A stretch of 64,000 bases of DNA from Favolaschia claudopus (lineage: Eukaryota > Basidiomycota > Agaricomycetes > Agaricales > Mycenaceae), in NCBI GenBank assembly GCA_037176885.1, contig JAWWNJ010000043.1, forward strand, positions 1,178,001-1,242,000, in the 5' to 3' direction. The notes under the pieces are model-generated. The model was not told the DNA's origin. It searched no databases and saw only the letters and a program-made list of their open reading frames with translations. The position numbers and the translations under genes were made by a program. Shown here one piece after another: positions 45,350-56,537 of the stretch. Numbering within the stretch: position 1 is the first letter of the stretch; each line of letters starts with the position of its first letter.

Positions 45350-46518
45350 TCAGCGACATGGGGAATGGGTACAACTCGAGGAAGAACTCACTCCGATAAA
45401 CGGATAATAATTAGCTCCATAATTCTCGCACTCGGAATTGAGGCAAGAATCGCCTAGCCTCCACTTGATCTTCGTGTCGAGGTAGGCGGATTTGAGCGTA
45501 GCGGTATCATCATCGACAAGTCGAAAATGATATACTCCGTCGTCTCGACAAATATAGCGCCAAAGAATAGGACAACTCCAGCCGCAAGGGCTGTCCCACC
45601 CGGTATTGTCGATGGACTTACGTTCCCCGCGAGTATGAAGAGTTTGACTGACAAACATAGGAGGATAGTGCCACGCATCGAGAGCCCTATAGCTGAACGC
45701 TTTCTCGACGTAAAACACAGTCAGGAAATTCTTGGTGATCAGACGCATATTGGATGTGTGCGGAGCGATCACGACCGCTTCCATGACGCAAGGACCAGCG
45801 GTTTCGAGTAAAACGATGGTGCGCTTCTACAGTAAATGATGAACGGATGATACGATGCATAAGATTGAAGACTGACTTCGAATAACTCGAAACTCCATCT
45901 GGCATGGACATGAGCGCGCACAAACTCGTCCACAGGAAGTGACTTGGACACGAGATTGGGATTAAGGGAGTGAAAGTATGCACTCCATGCAAGGAACGTG
46001 CCGCGAGGGATGCATATATTGAGGTTATTGGGTTTCCAATCTTTGGTTTTCACAGTGCGAGTGGTATACACGACCACCGACCCGTGAATGCCAGAATGAT
46101 AATTGTCGAGATGGTCCCAAAAAGCAGTCAGTCGTTTCAAACGCTCAAGACCGTTGATATCGGGACCACAGAGATAGTAGTCCAATTGAGCTTCGATGCG
46201 GCCACGATAATAGTTGCGAGAGAACGTCTGAGAAGAATGGTCTCTGTGACGGTCAAAAGAAGGAAGGAATTCAGTAAAAAATTGTGAGTAGATGGATAGG
46301 CGAACGTACACCCTGGACAGCTGCGCAGCCTCTTTGAATCCCACAAGCTTGAGAATCCTATCCATGAGATCAAACTCTCTCAAGAATTGCTTGAAGGTGA
46401 GGAAGGCCGAAGCGGGGGGATGTGCGACGGAAAGGCCAGAACCGTTGCCGCCTCCGTCGCCAGTGGACGCATTACTGTTTACCGCTTGCGAAGCAGAAGC
46501 ATCGGCAGCCTGATCCAT
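45350..46518 (-). CDS. nucleotidyltransferase-like paralogue with Asn-substituted site
   Basis: Three exons from ATG 46518: MDQAADASASQAVNSNAST with a Gly/Ser-rich start and FLTFKQFLREFDLMDRILKL, then a long exon (about 46260-45885), then 45834 to the end. The site corresponding to G-S...D-L-D in the gene at 40946 reads GIHGSVVVYTTRTV..NNLNICIP. Both Asp are replaced by Asn, so catalysis is unlikely. Further conserved parts are RGTFLAWSAYF, VVIAPHTSNMRLITKNFLTV and WSCPILWRYICRDDG. The end is ambiguous. Either the frame runs to TGA at 45350, or a final GTGAGT intron places a stop directly after YYPFIG. A CT tract touches the start codon upstream. Confidence 0.6.
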
Positions 46519-46520
46519 TT

Positions 46521-46521
<1 letters not shown>

Positions 46522-46567
<46 letters not shown>

Positions 46568-46591
46568 AGGGAGAGAGAGAGAGAGAGAGAA
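46522..46591. repeat. compound (GA)n / G-run microsatellite
   Basis: Two GA tracts with a run of about ten G between them. On the minus strand this is a CT tract ending four bases before the ATG at 46518, so it must form the 5' leader or core promoter of that gene. Confidence 0.95.
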
Positions 46592-47143
46592 GACGAGAAT
46601 CGGAAAGATGACCCAACTGATTATTGGAACGCGTCGCACTGAAAACAAGATCTCAGCCGCCCACCAGATCTCAGATTCACAAATAATTCGACATCTTCGG
46701 ACTGTGATGGCCCCATGTCGCGTGCCATCGCGTAAAGCTCGATGGGGAAGACCGACAGCGTCATGATGCAAGCAGATTCAAGTGCGGTCGAGACCTCCCC
46801 ACAACCGGAGGTAGGCAAAATTCGGAAAGCGCACAACGCGTCATATCATAGATTAGGAACAGATGATACACGAGGCTGCACAAAGTAAAGCTTGAAGGGA
46901 CGAGGACAAGGAAAAAAAGAAAGAGGGAGATGAAGGTAAAAGATAGAATAAAGACAATATAGATGATGTTCGAGAAGTCATCCCACCCCAATTCGTTCCC
47001 TCTATTTCGATGTGAACAGGTTCCATTCACTGATCCCCGAAGAAGGAGAGAAAAGGAAGAAAGAACGGTAAAAAAAAAGAAAAGAAAATAAGGAAGAAGT
47101 CGACCTGGGACCTGGACAGAGACTGATTGTAGCGCAAAGCAGC
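46592..47143. other. intergenic within the block, nothing recognised
   Basis: About 550 bp with low-complexity A/G-rich parts (46880-47100). Only shadow frames are present. Confidence 0.3.
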
Positions 47144-47782
47144 TTAAGCACGAAGCATTCCATTCTCCAAACAACTATGGAATCGTCAATGATTGGGGAA
47201 AACAGGGTGGCAGACGCACTTACTAACGGACGAGGGCAGATACAAGGGAATGTTCTTGAGGAGTGATATCCAAAGGGACTTCAGTATCGTTGGTGTGCTT
47301 CACAACCAAGATGTTTCCAACCCATTGCACGTTATCAGCGACAGAGTTAATGCTGACCAACTCTTCAGCCTCTTGGTCGACGAAGAAGATCGTGTAAGGA
47401 TTCTCCAGCTCCCTGCCCTCAAACTCCCGAACGGTAAGGCGGCATCGTCCCATGTCGACGACGTTAGGGGATCCAACGTAGGAGATCCACAGATGTATAT
47501 TAAGATCGTCGACAGTCGCGGGTTGGTAGAGCTGCGAGCCGAAATTGAAAGGAACGGGCACGGAAGTGGCACCGGGGATTTTGGACGCGAGCAGCGTTCC
47601 CTTGACATTATTGTTCAAAAAGTGCTAAGAAACATGAGAAGCATGAAAGGCGTCGAGCTAAGAAGGCTTACGGGCACATTTTGGATGTGGCGACAACATT
47701 TGTGGACATCCGCGAGGGTGTATGGGGTGGGTTGTAAGATTTTTTTCCCAGTGGGTGCGGCTGAGATGACGACGCGATGCAT
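47144..47782 (-). CDS. hypothetical protein, 180 residues
   Basis: Three exons (47782-47672, 47624-47224, 47174-47144), all in phase. The protein starts MHRVVISAAPTGKKILQPTP and continues with YTLADVHKCCRHI, ATSVPVPFNFGSQLYQPATV, GRCRLTVREFEGRELENPYT and WVGNILVVKHTNDT. It has no signal peptide or membrane segment. Its beta-rich look (alternating hydrophobic residues) is similar in style to the four-copy family at 36-40 kb, but I cannot align them convincingly. It lies between a RING gene and a nucleotidyltransferase-like gene on the same strand. Function unknown. Confidence 0.6.
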
Positions 47783-47902
47783 CTACAACGACGAATAACG
47801 ATCAAGAGTAAAGGGAAAGAGGACAGTAACAGGATTAAATACAAGAACAATCAAAACAGCTTATATACCTCTCCAGTATTTCCATTTAAGGAAATCGACT
47901 AG

Positions 47903-48545
47903 TTACAAGGGCCGTGAGGGGAACGAAAGCCCGCTGAAGTCGTAGGTGACTTCGGAAGAATCCCAATCGCCATAAAGCCGTAAAATACTCTTTTCTTCCA
48001 CGAACATCCGAAAAGGCGGCCTATCCATTTCCACACGACACTCAGGGCATCGCCAATCCCGCTCTAGCCATAACCGAATGCAAACGAAACAATGTCCGTG
48101 ACCGCACACATAGCTGGAAGACTGAGATCAACAGGAGGAAGTAGAAGGCCACTATGACTCACGAAACCGGATGACTTTTCAAAGACAGACAAATAGCGCA
48201 GATATACTCCTCAAAAACTTGGAGAGGAGGATCGGGGCGAACGGATCCGATCCATAGATCGTTGGCTTGCAAAGCAACAGGGCGGTATACACGACTTCCT
48301 TCAAAAGGAACATCGGCCGCAGGAGGGTCTACGTTAACCAACGGATATGTGGTGCCCGCAATCTGAGTCGTGCCCGCAACTTGAGTCACCCGTTGGCTAC
48401 CAGCGTAGACACCTCGAGAACGCCATTCAGAAGGAGAAAACATAGTAACAGGGTAAGGGCGACCGACGGTGGTGAGAGGGCTGGACCGGCTGAAAGCACT
48501 GGGAGCGTCCAAAGAGACTCGACGAGTGGATGTGATGGTGGTCAT
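47903..48545 (-). CDS. RING-finger protein, copy 1
   Basis: Two exons (48545-48163, 48113-47903), about 196 residues. A Ser/Thr/Pro-rich N-terminus precedes a C-terminal C3HC4 RING: CAIC, then after the intron CGHGHCFVC, and CPEC. All eight zinc ligands are present with normal spacing. RING domains bind E2 enzymes, so the product is probably an E3 ubiquitin ligase. After the RING comes the tail LRLYGDWDSSEVTYDFSGLS. The next gene upstream is a paralogue with the same intron position and tail. The ATG at 48545 is the first in frame after the upstream gene. Confidence 0.8.
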
Positions 48546-48677
48546 TGGGAGAGTGAGAGTGACGCACAGCAAAATCTGATCAACACAAGTCAACGACAAT
48601 AAACAAAGCCGTTGATAGACCTTTTGGGTATTTGGGTTTGTATAAAGGAACGCAGGATGAAAGAGAAAATAACAAAA

Positions 48678-49570
48678 TCATACACTTCGAGTAGTAGGAA
48701 ACACTAAACCTTCCCAGATATAATCCACTTCACTGTGATCCCAATTGCCGTACAACGGAGACACAACATCCTCTACGGCGGAGGATCTCGAAGGCTCTTG
48801 CATTATGGCGGCTCGACATGCAGGACATTCCCATTGATACTCTAGCCACACTCTGATACACGCATAGCAGCCGGTATGCCCGCATTCCAGCCTAAATTCG
48901 TCAAGTACGAGAAGGACGAATAAACAAATGACTTACGACACTGGATGCGACTGAAGATTAGCACATACGGGACAATTCAATCGTGGATCGGTAGACTTCA
49001 TGAGCGGCGGAAATACATGGCCACGGTACAAGTCCTCGGGAAGCAAGGGCTTTATTCTGACCCATCGACTGGCGGAGGAGAAGTCGACTGCCTGAGGGGG
49101 TCTGGACAAACTCGAAGGTGCCATAGCGACAACTTGAGGACGGTGCAAGCGTGGATTATATGTGGCGAACAAAGACGTGGAAGACCCGGGCGGACCGGCC
49201 AACGGTGTATTGCGCGGTCCAACTCTTATTATGCGAGGCAACGCGACTCTGACTCTTTTTTTGCGAAGAGGAGTAAAGTAAGACTGTATGGGAGAGATAC
49301 CAGCGGTACGATCTTTCGACGCCTTTGACTTCTTTTTCTTCGTTCCGATCACGACTGTGGAACCCGAAGCGAGGGAATCGCGAGGAGCGGTCGGTAAGTC
49401 ATAATCCTCCATATAAACCTGCGCTGCACGAAGACAATCAAAACAAGAACATAAGCACTATGAAAATAAAACAGGCCAAACAACAGAAAGCACATACAAT
49501 CCGCAGCGGGAGCTGGAAGAGGCTCAAGAAGGGGCTCGGAATTTGAGACCAGATGTGGCGGCGATTGCAT
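48678..49570 (-). CDS. RING-finger protein, copy 2
   Basis: Three exons. A short first exon begins at ATG 49570 (MQSPPHLVSNSEPLLEPLPA). The second starts near 49426 and contains a basic patch (TKKKKSKASKDR) and FTPLRKKRVRVALPR. The third carries the second half of the RING and runs to 48678. Zinc ligands: CPVC, CGHTGCYAC, CPAC. The intron splits the RING at the same place as in copy 1. The tail SPLYGNWDHSEVDYIWEGLV matches copy 1, so the two form a tandem pair. It is a likely ubiquitin ligase. The basic patch might be a nuclear signal. Confidence 0.8.
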
Positions 49571-49734
49571 ATGAAAGTGGTTATAGGACGAGGTTATGGG
49601 ACGAGTGGGAAATGATGCTAAAGAAACTATGAGACAAACCGAAAAGCACCGAGACTCGGAGAGCCAGTCGACCAGCAGTTGAACACGCACCTTTTGTACA
49701 ATGCAAGCCTGGTAACCAATAAAGAGTGACCTAC

Positions 49735-52197
49735 TCATACAGTCATCAGGGCAACCTGATTACAGACACCAATAACGACGTCATCCATCTGACCACTTCG
49801 GGGAAGGATCAGATCTGCACAGACTTTCCACGGGGAAAGTCCACAATTGTCCTTCAATATCGACGGTTCCATTCGCCGCAGTAAGCCCAATCTTTCCCAA
49901 CATAGACCAATCTCCGCGTAGGGACGGCCCAATGACCACAACATACACACCAACGATCTCTAAAATACATTGTGCCCGCTCTCGAGAAACGACTCCCTCG
50001 AATTCATTAGTGGTCAGGGGAAAGACACTAGATATCTTGAAGTGCTTGTCGGTGACAACTAAGGCTCCCATCCGAACCTTCACTGACCCGTTGTGCGTGC
50101 GTCTGATCTCCGGAAGAGTGTGGATGACACCAATTTGACCGTCATAGCGCCCCTTCCAACCACCCCCCTGAATACAAACATCCAGATAAGTCCCACGCAA
50201 AGCAGGACGCAAGAGCCAATGCAGGGCTGCCAATGACCCGTCATCGGTTTGCGACACCTCAAGGACGTCCTTGACCAGAGGTAGGCGGTCGTAAACTACT
50301 TCCGGCCAGACAGAAATATCGGGCAATGAACCGAGTGGAAATTCCGATGAATGAATTGCGATATCCTGGACATGAGGCAATGCCCGAACTGCCTCTCGTA
50401 TAGCACGTAAACGACGAATCTGCTGTGGCGAGCATGACGAATATTGTGTCAAATGCACACCAGTGCTACCCAAAAACATCAGACGTGGAAGAGTAAGAAG
50501 TAAATCAGACACTTACTGTCGCTCCCGGACATTGCGCACCACCACCTTCTCGACAGTATTCACAGCTCTACCTTCTGTCTGAATCCAGACGTGACAGAGG
50601 TCGAAGCTGGTACTAACGACCATGCCATAAATGGTCCCAATAATGGCATGATATGCAGTAACTTCTATGTGAGCGTATGGATCTTTTCGAGGCAGACGAG
50701 GCCACGCGTCATCATGGGTCGCATCGGGTGGAGGACATATACGAGCGTCCTGCTCTCTACAACAAAGTCGGACACTGGACCAAGGCATGACCTCCTGTAA
50801 ACGCATCAAAAACGGCCGTTATAGAATTAATCTGGCTAAGCAGAGACATACAACGGAGGCCCCTACGGCCCCAGAGGAGAGATTGTTTGCAGCGAAGAAC
50901 TGGATCTGTGGAGGATATTTGTTTCAGGGAAGAAAACCAGAAGCATGTTATGAGGCATAATCACATACGTCCTGACTACCCAACAAGGGCGGGGCAGGCG
51001 ACACAGACAACGAAGGTGGTAATTTGCTCGTCATTGTAACACGTCGTCGCTCCCAATCAACCGCTAGAAGCCAACCTCTAGCCCCACTATAACGACCTAT
51101 GATGACTTCCACCAAGTCACCGACTCGGTGATCCAACGCCACCAGACCGCTTGACACGATAATATTTGTGGAACAATGGGACCCGTTCTGTACAGACAGA
51201 CAGACGGAATCATCACCGGGTTCGTCACCGTCGAGGGACTCCACCGAAGCCACATAATATTTCTGACGATCGAAAACCCGCACTGCGTCCCCAACTCGAA
51301 CTCGCAACCGAGTGCGGATGAGTTGGATAGCGTCCTCGACGCAACAGGACAAGGCACTGGAAAGGAAGTCGTCGGCATGAAAAGCAAAATGATCAGGGAT
51401 GATCGACGGATGTAACAACGGAGATGTTGACCACTTTTCCAGTTCAGACATGTCCGGCAACACGTCTTCAGACATAAAGTCACTGTGAAGCACATCGACA
51501 ACCATGAAGCCATAGCTGTAACATGCGTCGCCTTCAACGCGAAAGATGGTAGGGTCTGATCCTCGTTCGGAATCATGCAAGTGAAGTCGTTGGACTGACT
51601 GACAATGCGAGGCAGCTTTAGGACACTGACCCGAAGAGTCTGCAATTTCGACAGCTTTAGCGACAGGCAGCACCCATCTAGGAACGATATAAAGACGCTG
51701 CCAAGCAGCATGAGTGTCGTACGTCGGGATCCAAGCAAGATCACGATGATACTCGTCATCCGGAGAACATAATCTGACCCATGCCGGGGTAGATAATCGA
51801 CGCACAGAGGAGGATGACATCAGCGACTGAAAATCACCAAAGGATATCTGCGCGGGGCGTTGGGGAGAACACGCAAAGGACAATCTCTGCGCAACACCAT
51901 AGGCCGTGTTACTGCCGACACATTCGAGATAGACGTAGCCGGGAGAGAAAGGATTGGTAAAGGCAGCAACAACGCCCTCAAAGGAATTTTCGGCATTCAA
52001 GATGTCTCCAAGGACACGAAGTTCACGGCCTAACTGGGATAATTTGAGTAAAAAGAAAGAAAAAAATGGACGCACAGCGTCCCCCCCCCCTCACCAAAAG
52101 GAGCAAATCGCCGCACGGAAAGGATGAAACCCACCTGAACCTCAATGCGCCATATGGGTACCTCGGAATTCACAGAAAACTCTTGGCCGAAGTTCAT
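49735..52197 (-). CDS. Spt5-like NGN/KOW protein
   Basis: Spt5 binds RNA polymerase through an NGN domain and nucleic acid or factors through KOW repeats. Here an NGN-like region is visible from the proposed ATG 52197: VPIWRIEVQ, a GT-AG intron, then LGRELRVLGDILNA and NPFSPGYVYLECV. KOW-like units follow: VGDAVRVFDRQKYYV (about 51260), RVGDLVEVIIGRYSGARGWL (about 51110), and later GRYDGQIGVIH and VYVVVIGPSLRGDW (50150-49900). The usual acidic N-terminus and C-terminal repeats of Spt5 are not seen. Exons upstream of 52263 are possible. The last exon is uncertain: two frames end at 49781 and 49735. I recall such divergent Spt5-like proteins from other mushroom genomes. The role is unknown. Confidence 0.6.
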
Positions 52198-53204
52198 GGG
52201 CGATGCGCGGTATGCGACACTACCCGAATTGAAGACGATGGAATAAACCGTAAAGTCGAAGTGCTACACAGGGAAGTCAGTCGCACCACCTCTAATCGTC
52301 TTCAAGAACTATTTGTACACAGGATATTAATATCAACGACAAGGGAGGCATCGACAATGAAGAACATACAATTGTTCACTGGCTAGAAACCCTCAAAACC
52401 CTCAACATTTCTTTGAATGACGACGAATTCTGAAAATCGCAGACATAGTCAGATTTATGGATTAGAGCAAATAGCCGACACACACTCAAGGAAAGTCCTA
52501 ACCGTGGCCGAATTCTGGGGCCTATTATTCTTCGACGCCGAGGGACATTATAAGGACGCACTATCGACGGGCGGAAGCAAATCTAATGGAAAAGAACAAG
52601 GAGCACTACGTTGATCGTCGTGACAGGAAACCAACGTAAGGTCAAACCGGACCGGAGCTCCGCCCGGGAATTGCCGCGCTGAATGGGTGGAACATATGAC
52701 TCATGAGAGATTTAGGGAGGGCTTTCGGAATCGGAATCGGAGAAACCGGCATAACACGTGGATGACGGCCTTTGCTTATATCACGTCGGACTCTGTCGGA
52801 CTCGGACTGCAACTCGGAAATCGCTGATCTCATTATTCGGCCCGTGTTTGAGGGTTCAACGCTGGAGTCGGGGAAGAGCGAAATCAAAGGGAAAAGCGGA
52901 TAGGCAGTGCCAACGACTTTTATTGCACGGGGCTTAAAATTCTGAAGGGCAGCAATATCGCAGGAAAGTCTTATCACCAATGCCGCCCATCACAACGATC
53001 AGAGACCCGCCATCGGCCAGCCATGACCTGTCGCCTTGAGAATGTGGGCATGTGCGGTGGAAATCAAAAACGTAGAACTACGGGATGCAATATGGAGCTC
53101 AAAGGACTCGCATTCCATACAGTCACTACATAACAAGATGCTATCAAAACGGGTTGAACCGCATACAAACGATGTTGAACCGCAAACATGGAGACAAAGG
53201 CCAA
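52198..53204. other. spacer, possible 5' exons of the Spt5-like gene
   Basis: A minus-strand frame near 52980-52645 (with RIMRSAISELQSESDRVRRD) could be an upstream exon, but I found no consistent splice path to the NGN exon. Nothing else was recognised. Confidence 0.3.
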
Positions 53205-55378
53205 TCATGAGGACGACGATGCTGCACCAATCTTCTTTCCTGCACTACGAGCCCTCTTTGATTTGACTGAATCAGCGTCAGGCACATCAACATCAATATC
53301 GACGACTGCGAGAATATGTCGGTTGAAAGAAAGTGCAGACGGAAAGGCTGATACATACCTGAACCTTGAGACAGTGACGACGATCCAGAAGGCGCAGCGG
53401 ATTGCGACGACCCAGCGACTACAGACGACCCGGGACGACCAGCAGAATCTGGCACGCGAGCCGACGCAGAACGAGAACCAGAAGAACCACCACGGACACT
53501 CGAAGAAGGACTCGCGCCACTTGATATATCAGCGTCACGGTCGTTCTTGCTCGGAGTTTTCAAAGAAAATGAAGCGAAGGCGGCTGGAGGCGGAGCTGAA
53601 ACAGTAGAGGAAGATCCATCAAAACCGCGAGGGATCAGCACTTTCCGCTCTTCAATAGGAAAATCGGACTTTGCCAGTATCTTAATACTGTGAGCATTGA
53701 TCTGATAGATCTAAAAATGGTGTCAAACAAATGTAGAAGACGCTGATGGTAATTCAGTACTTCTCACCTTTCTTTTTTTGGGACGGATCGCCCCCTTGGA
53801 GTCGGTATCGTTCATCACGAAAATATGCAGAGACGCATCAACAAGCACAAGCGTCCCAGGACGCAAACAATCATAGAAATCCCAAGGAGGAACGAGTGGA
53901 TCTTCGCTATCTGCTGGATGCCTAGCCGTAGCATCCCGCACGTCCAACTGGACCAACATAGCTTTAACTTGCCGAAAGTAATCACCTCCGTAGTCGCAAA
54001 GCAAGCGAGGATCATAATACGCGCCCAAACGAATCTGGGAAGCTGAACAACCCATAAAAAAGGAAAGAAAGAAACAAGCGTAGAGATGAGAAGAAAGAAA
54101 AAAAAAATTGAACAATAGCGCAGCAACAGAGATTTAATACATACCGTCAGGCTTGCGAACACTTGATTCGGAACTTCCTGAATTCGCTGCGACAGCAGGA
54201 GAGTTCGTAGACGGTTGAACAACGTCGTCCAATTTGCGCTTACCCCGGCGAGCGGGCGAGGCGGTTGCTGTGCCTGCAGACGCAGGAACCTACACAAGGT
54301 CATTCAATTTCAACCACAAAGAGCAACATCAATGAACGGTGGAAGAGCACGCACCCCGTATTTCGGCAACATGTGCACCATTATTATGTCGTCCTGGCCA
54401 CTGTCTTCTTGGATCGATCGCATCCAAGGTCGCAGAATATATTCCTAGAAGAACAACAGGGAAAGAATGAAGAACAAGAATAAGGAGAGGAGGAAAAATA
54501 GAAGCACCTGATATGGAACAGCGCGGGATTCGAGAGCCAACTCATGTTCAATAGCATCTCTTAGAGGCACCGTTTGATTTTGAAAAAAATTAGCCAATCG
54601 ATTACACGCCGAGGTGGGGGTAACAAGCGCCAAAACATCCTTCACAGATTTCTTGCTGTCATCGATCGGCTGAAACTACATTGAAAGTCAGATAATCGTG
54701 GCATAAATTCAACACAAACTTGCCGGTTCGCTAGAATAATAGTTGCCAATGGCACGCAACACCGTACCCTGAAGCGAGCCAGCAACTTCTCCAACGATCG
54801 CAGTACGAAAATCAAGCCCCCCATCAGATGTCCGAAATTCGATGTTATTCGAGTACTGAGGTTGATGCCGAGTGAAGTCATTGGGACAATCGACGTTTCC
54901 AAGAGCTGAGTTTCCCATAGCCTGCAAACTCTCCACAAGCTCGTCATAGAGACCAGATGTAAGCCGCTCCTCAAACACTAAATACGCAAGTCAGTTGGCG
55001 AAAGTTTCAAAAAAGAAGAGACTACCTACCAGTGGGTTCAGGACTGCCTTCAGGAAGGGACATTGGACAGAAAATAAGAAACAAACAGACAAAAGGTTCA
55101 AGATTGCCAAGAAAAGCACAGACGCAATAGACCAGCGACGAAACAAAACACCCTACAGACGGAAAAATCTCACCGCTTTTAACCTATGAAAAATTCCAAC
55201 CCTCCTCAGGAAATCGGTATTGCGAAAGCGTCATTGATATCATCATCGACAGATCCAGAAAGCGATCGAGATTAAGATGAGACAGAGAGAGAGAGAGAGA
55301 AAGAAATAAAAAAAGCGCACCAGTAGTATCCAAGGACACCGCGATGGGGCCACAAAAAGAAGACGACCCCAAAATCAT
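53205..55378 (-). CDS. large Ser/Pro-rich protein of unknown function
   Basis: The presumed first exon is at ATG 55378 (MILGSSSFCGPIAVSLDTT). The next exons are not fully resolved. From 54977 the protein is clear: GLYDELVESLQAMGNSALGN, IEFRTSDGGLDFRTAIVGEV, DAIEHELALESRAVPYQEYI, a basic stretch GKRKLDD, then RLGAYYDPRLLCDYGGDYFR, PPWDFYDCLRPGTLVLVDAS and ILAKSDFPIEERKVLIP. A long Ser/Pro/Gly-rich tail and a short basic last exon (VKSKRARSAGKKIGAAS) end at 53205. The composition suggests a nuclear protein with a structured core and a disordered tail. I recognise no domain. It is the first gene of the co-oriented block. Confidence 0.6.
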
Positions 55379-56537
55379 AGCCGAGACAATGATCTATGAC
55401 TCGAACATCAGCAATTCAAATAAAGACGGACCTACAACATCCGCCCTTTGGAGATAAACAAAAAGCAATTCGCTACCGACAAAATCCATCACCACTCAAT
55501 CAAAGAAGGAAAACATGAGACGCATGGCAAGAGGGGCCCAATGAGAAACACAGTCAGCATCGCCATCCTCCGTTGGCATTCCGCGCAAACGTCTAGTGCT
55601 TGGCACTTGAATGAAAGCGAACTATGATGCCGAATCCCTCACAAACTGACGAAAGTCGATGTGAAGCATCACCGAAAGACAAGTATCATCAGGGCGAACT
55701 CAAACAATGTTCAGCAGATTAGTCCGAAGGCAACATGTGGACCCACATGCACGCTGATCATCGAATTCAACGAAACGAAGTTGCGGCCAAACAAGCAATT
55801 AACCCATTAGGATGAAGACTTCACCTAATTGGGAGAACAATGGGCGACCAAGTCATCAACAAGCAGGGCACCCATGCGCGCCATTGGGAGAACAATGGAC
55901 GACCAAGTCATCAACAAGCAGGGCCCCAAGCAAACGGCGATTGTGCGGATAAAGAAGGAATCATCCCAACGACCTGAAATTTTGACCCGTGCTGCTGCAT
56001 GATCAGATCGTCAGCACCCATAACGATCAAATCCAACGGAACTTGAAAGAAACGAATTGGCGACTAAGCGAGCAAATTGCGAGCCAGCAAAGAAAGTGCA
56101 AGAATTTGAAAGTGCATCTCAGTTTGTACGTATCGACATCGGATCAAAAATTCCACGACACGCCCACGTGACAATAAACACCACGCCCACGTGACATTCA
56201 CATCCTAGAGTCTAAGCAATTTTACCGGTACCACCCTCCTGATCCCTGGCTCAATGTTCAAGCTGAAAAATAAACTCACGTTATGTGTCCTCATTGCAGG
56301 GAAATGAAACCTTCTCTTCAAGCTTGACAATCTTTCGAAATATCGGTCGACTCGGACTCAGTCAAAAGGAGACTAAGTTTCTTAGATATGAATTGGTCTT
56401 GGAAAACTGGACCATTAAAGAAGATCGGTGAATTCAAAATGTAGTAATATCAAATACTGACGGGACGCATGCAAATCGAGGGAGTAATCAAAGGTAGGCG
56501 AGCGAAGGTAGGCGAGCGAAGGAGCACATCCCCAAGA
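55379..56537. repeat. right flank of the block; 41-bp direct repeat
   Basis: No gene in 55379-56537. The unit attgggagaacaatggrcga..caagcaggg occurs at 55828-55868 and 55883-55923 with one difference. A second small duplication, cacgcccacgtgaca, each copy with a CACGTG E-box core, lies at about 56160-56195. A third, aggtaggcgagcga, lies at about 56492-56520. Confidence 0.75.

Noticed and set aside
36041..55378. Terminal inverted repeats or long direct repeats at the block ends
   Set aside because: I compared the flanks by eye and found none. A dot plot against itself would be decisive.
36041..55378. Calling the block an integrated giant-virus segment because of R2
   Set aside because: R2 alone is not evidence of a virus. 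There is no capsid, packaging ATPase, polymerase or primase, and the genes are full of introns.
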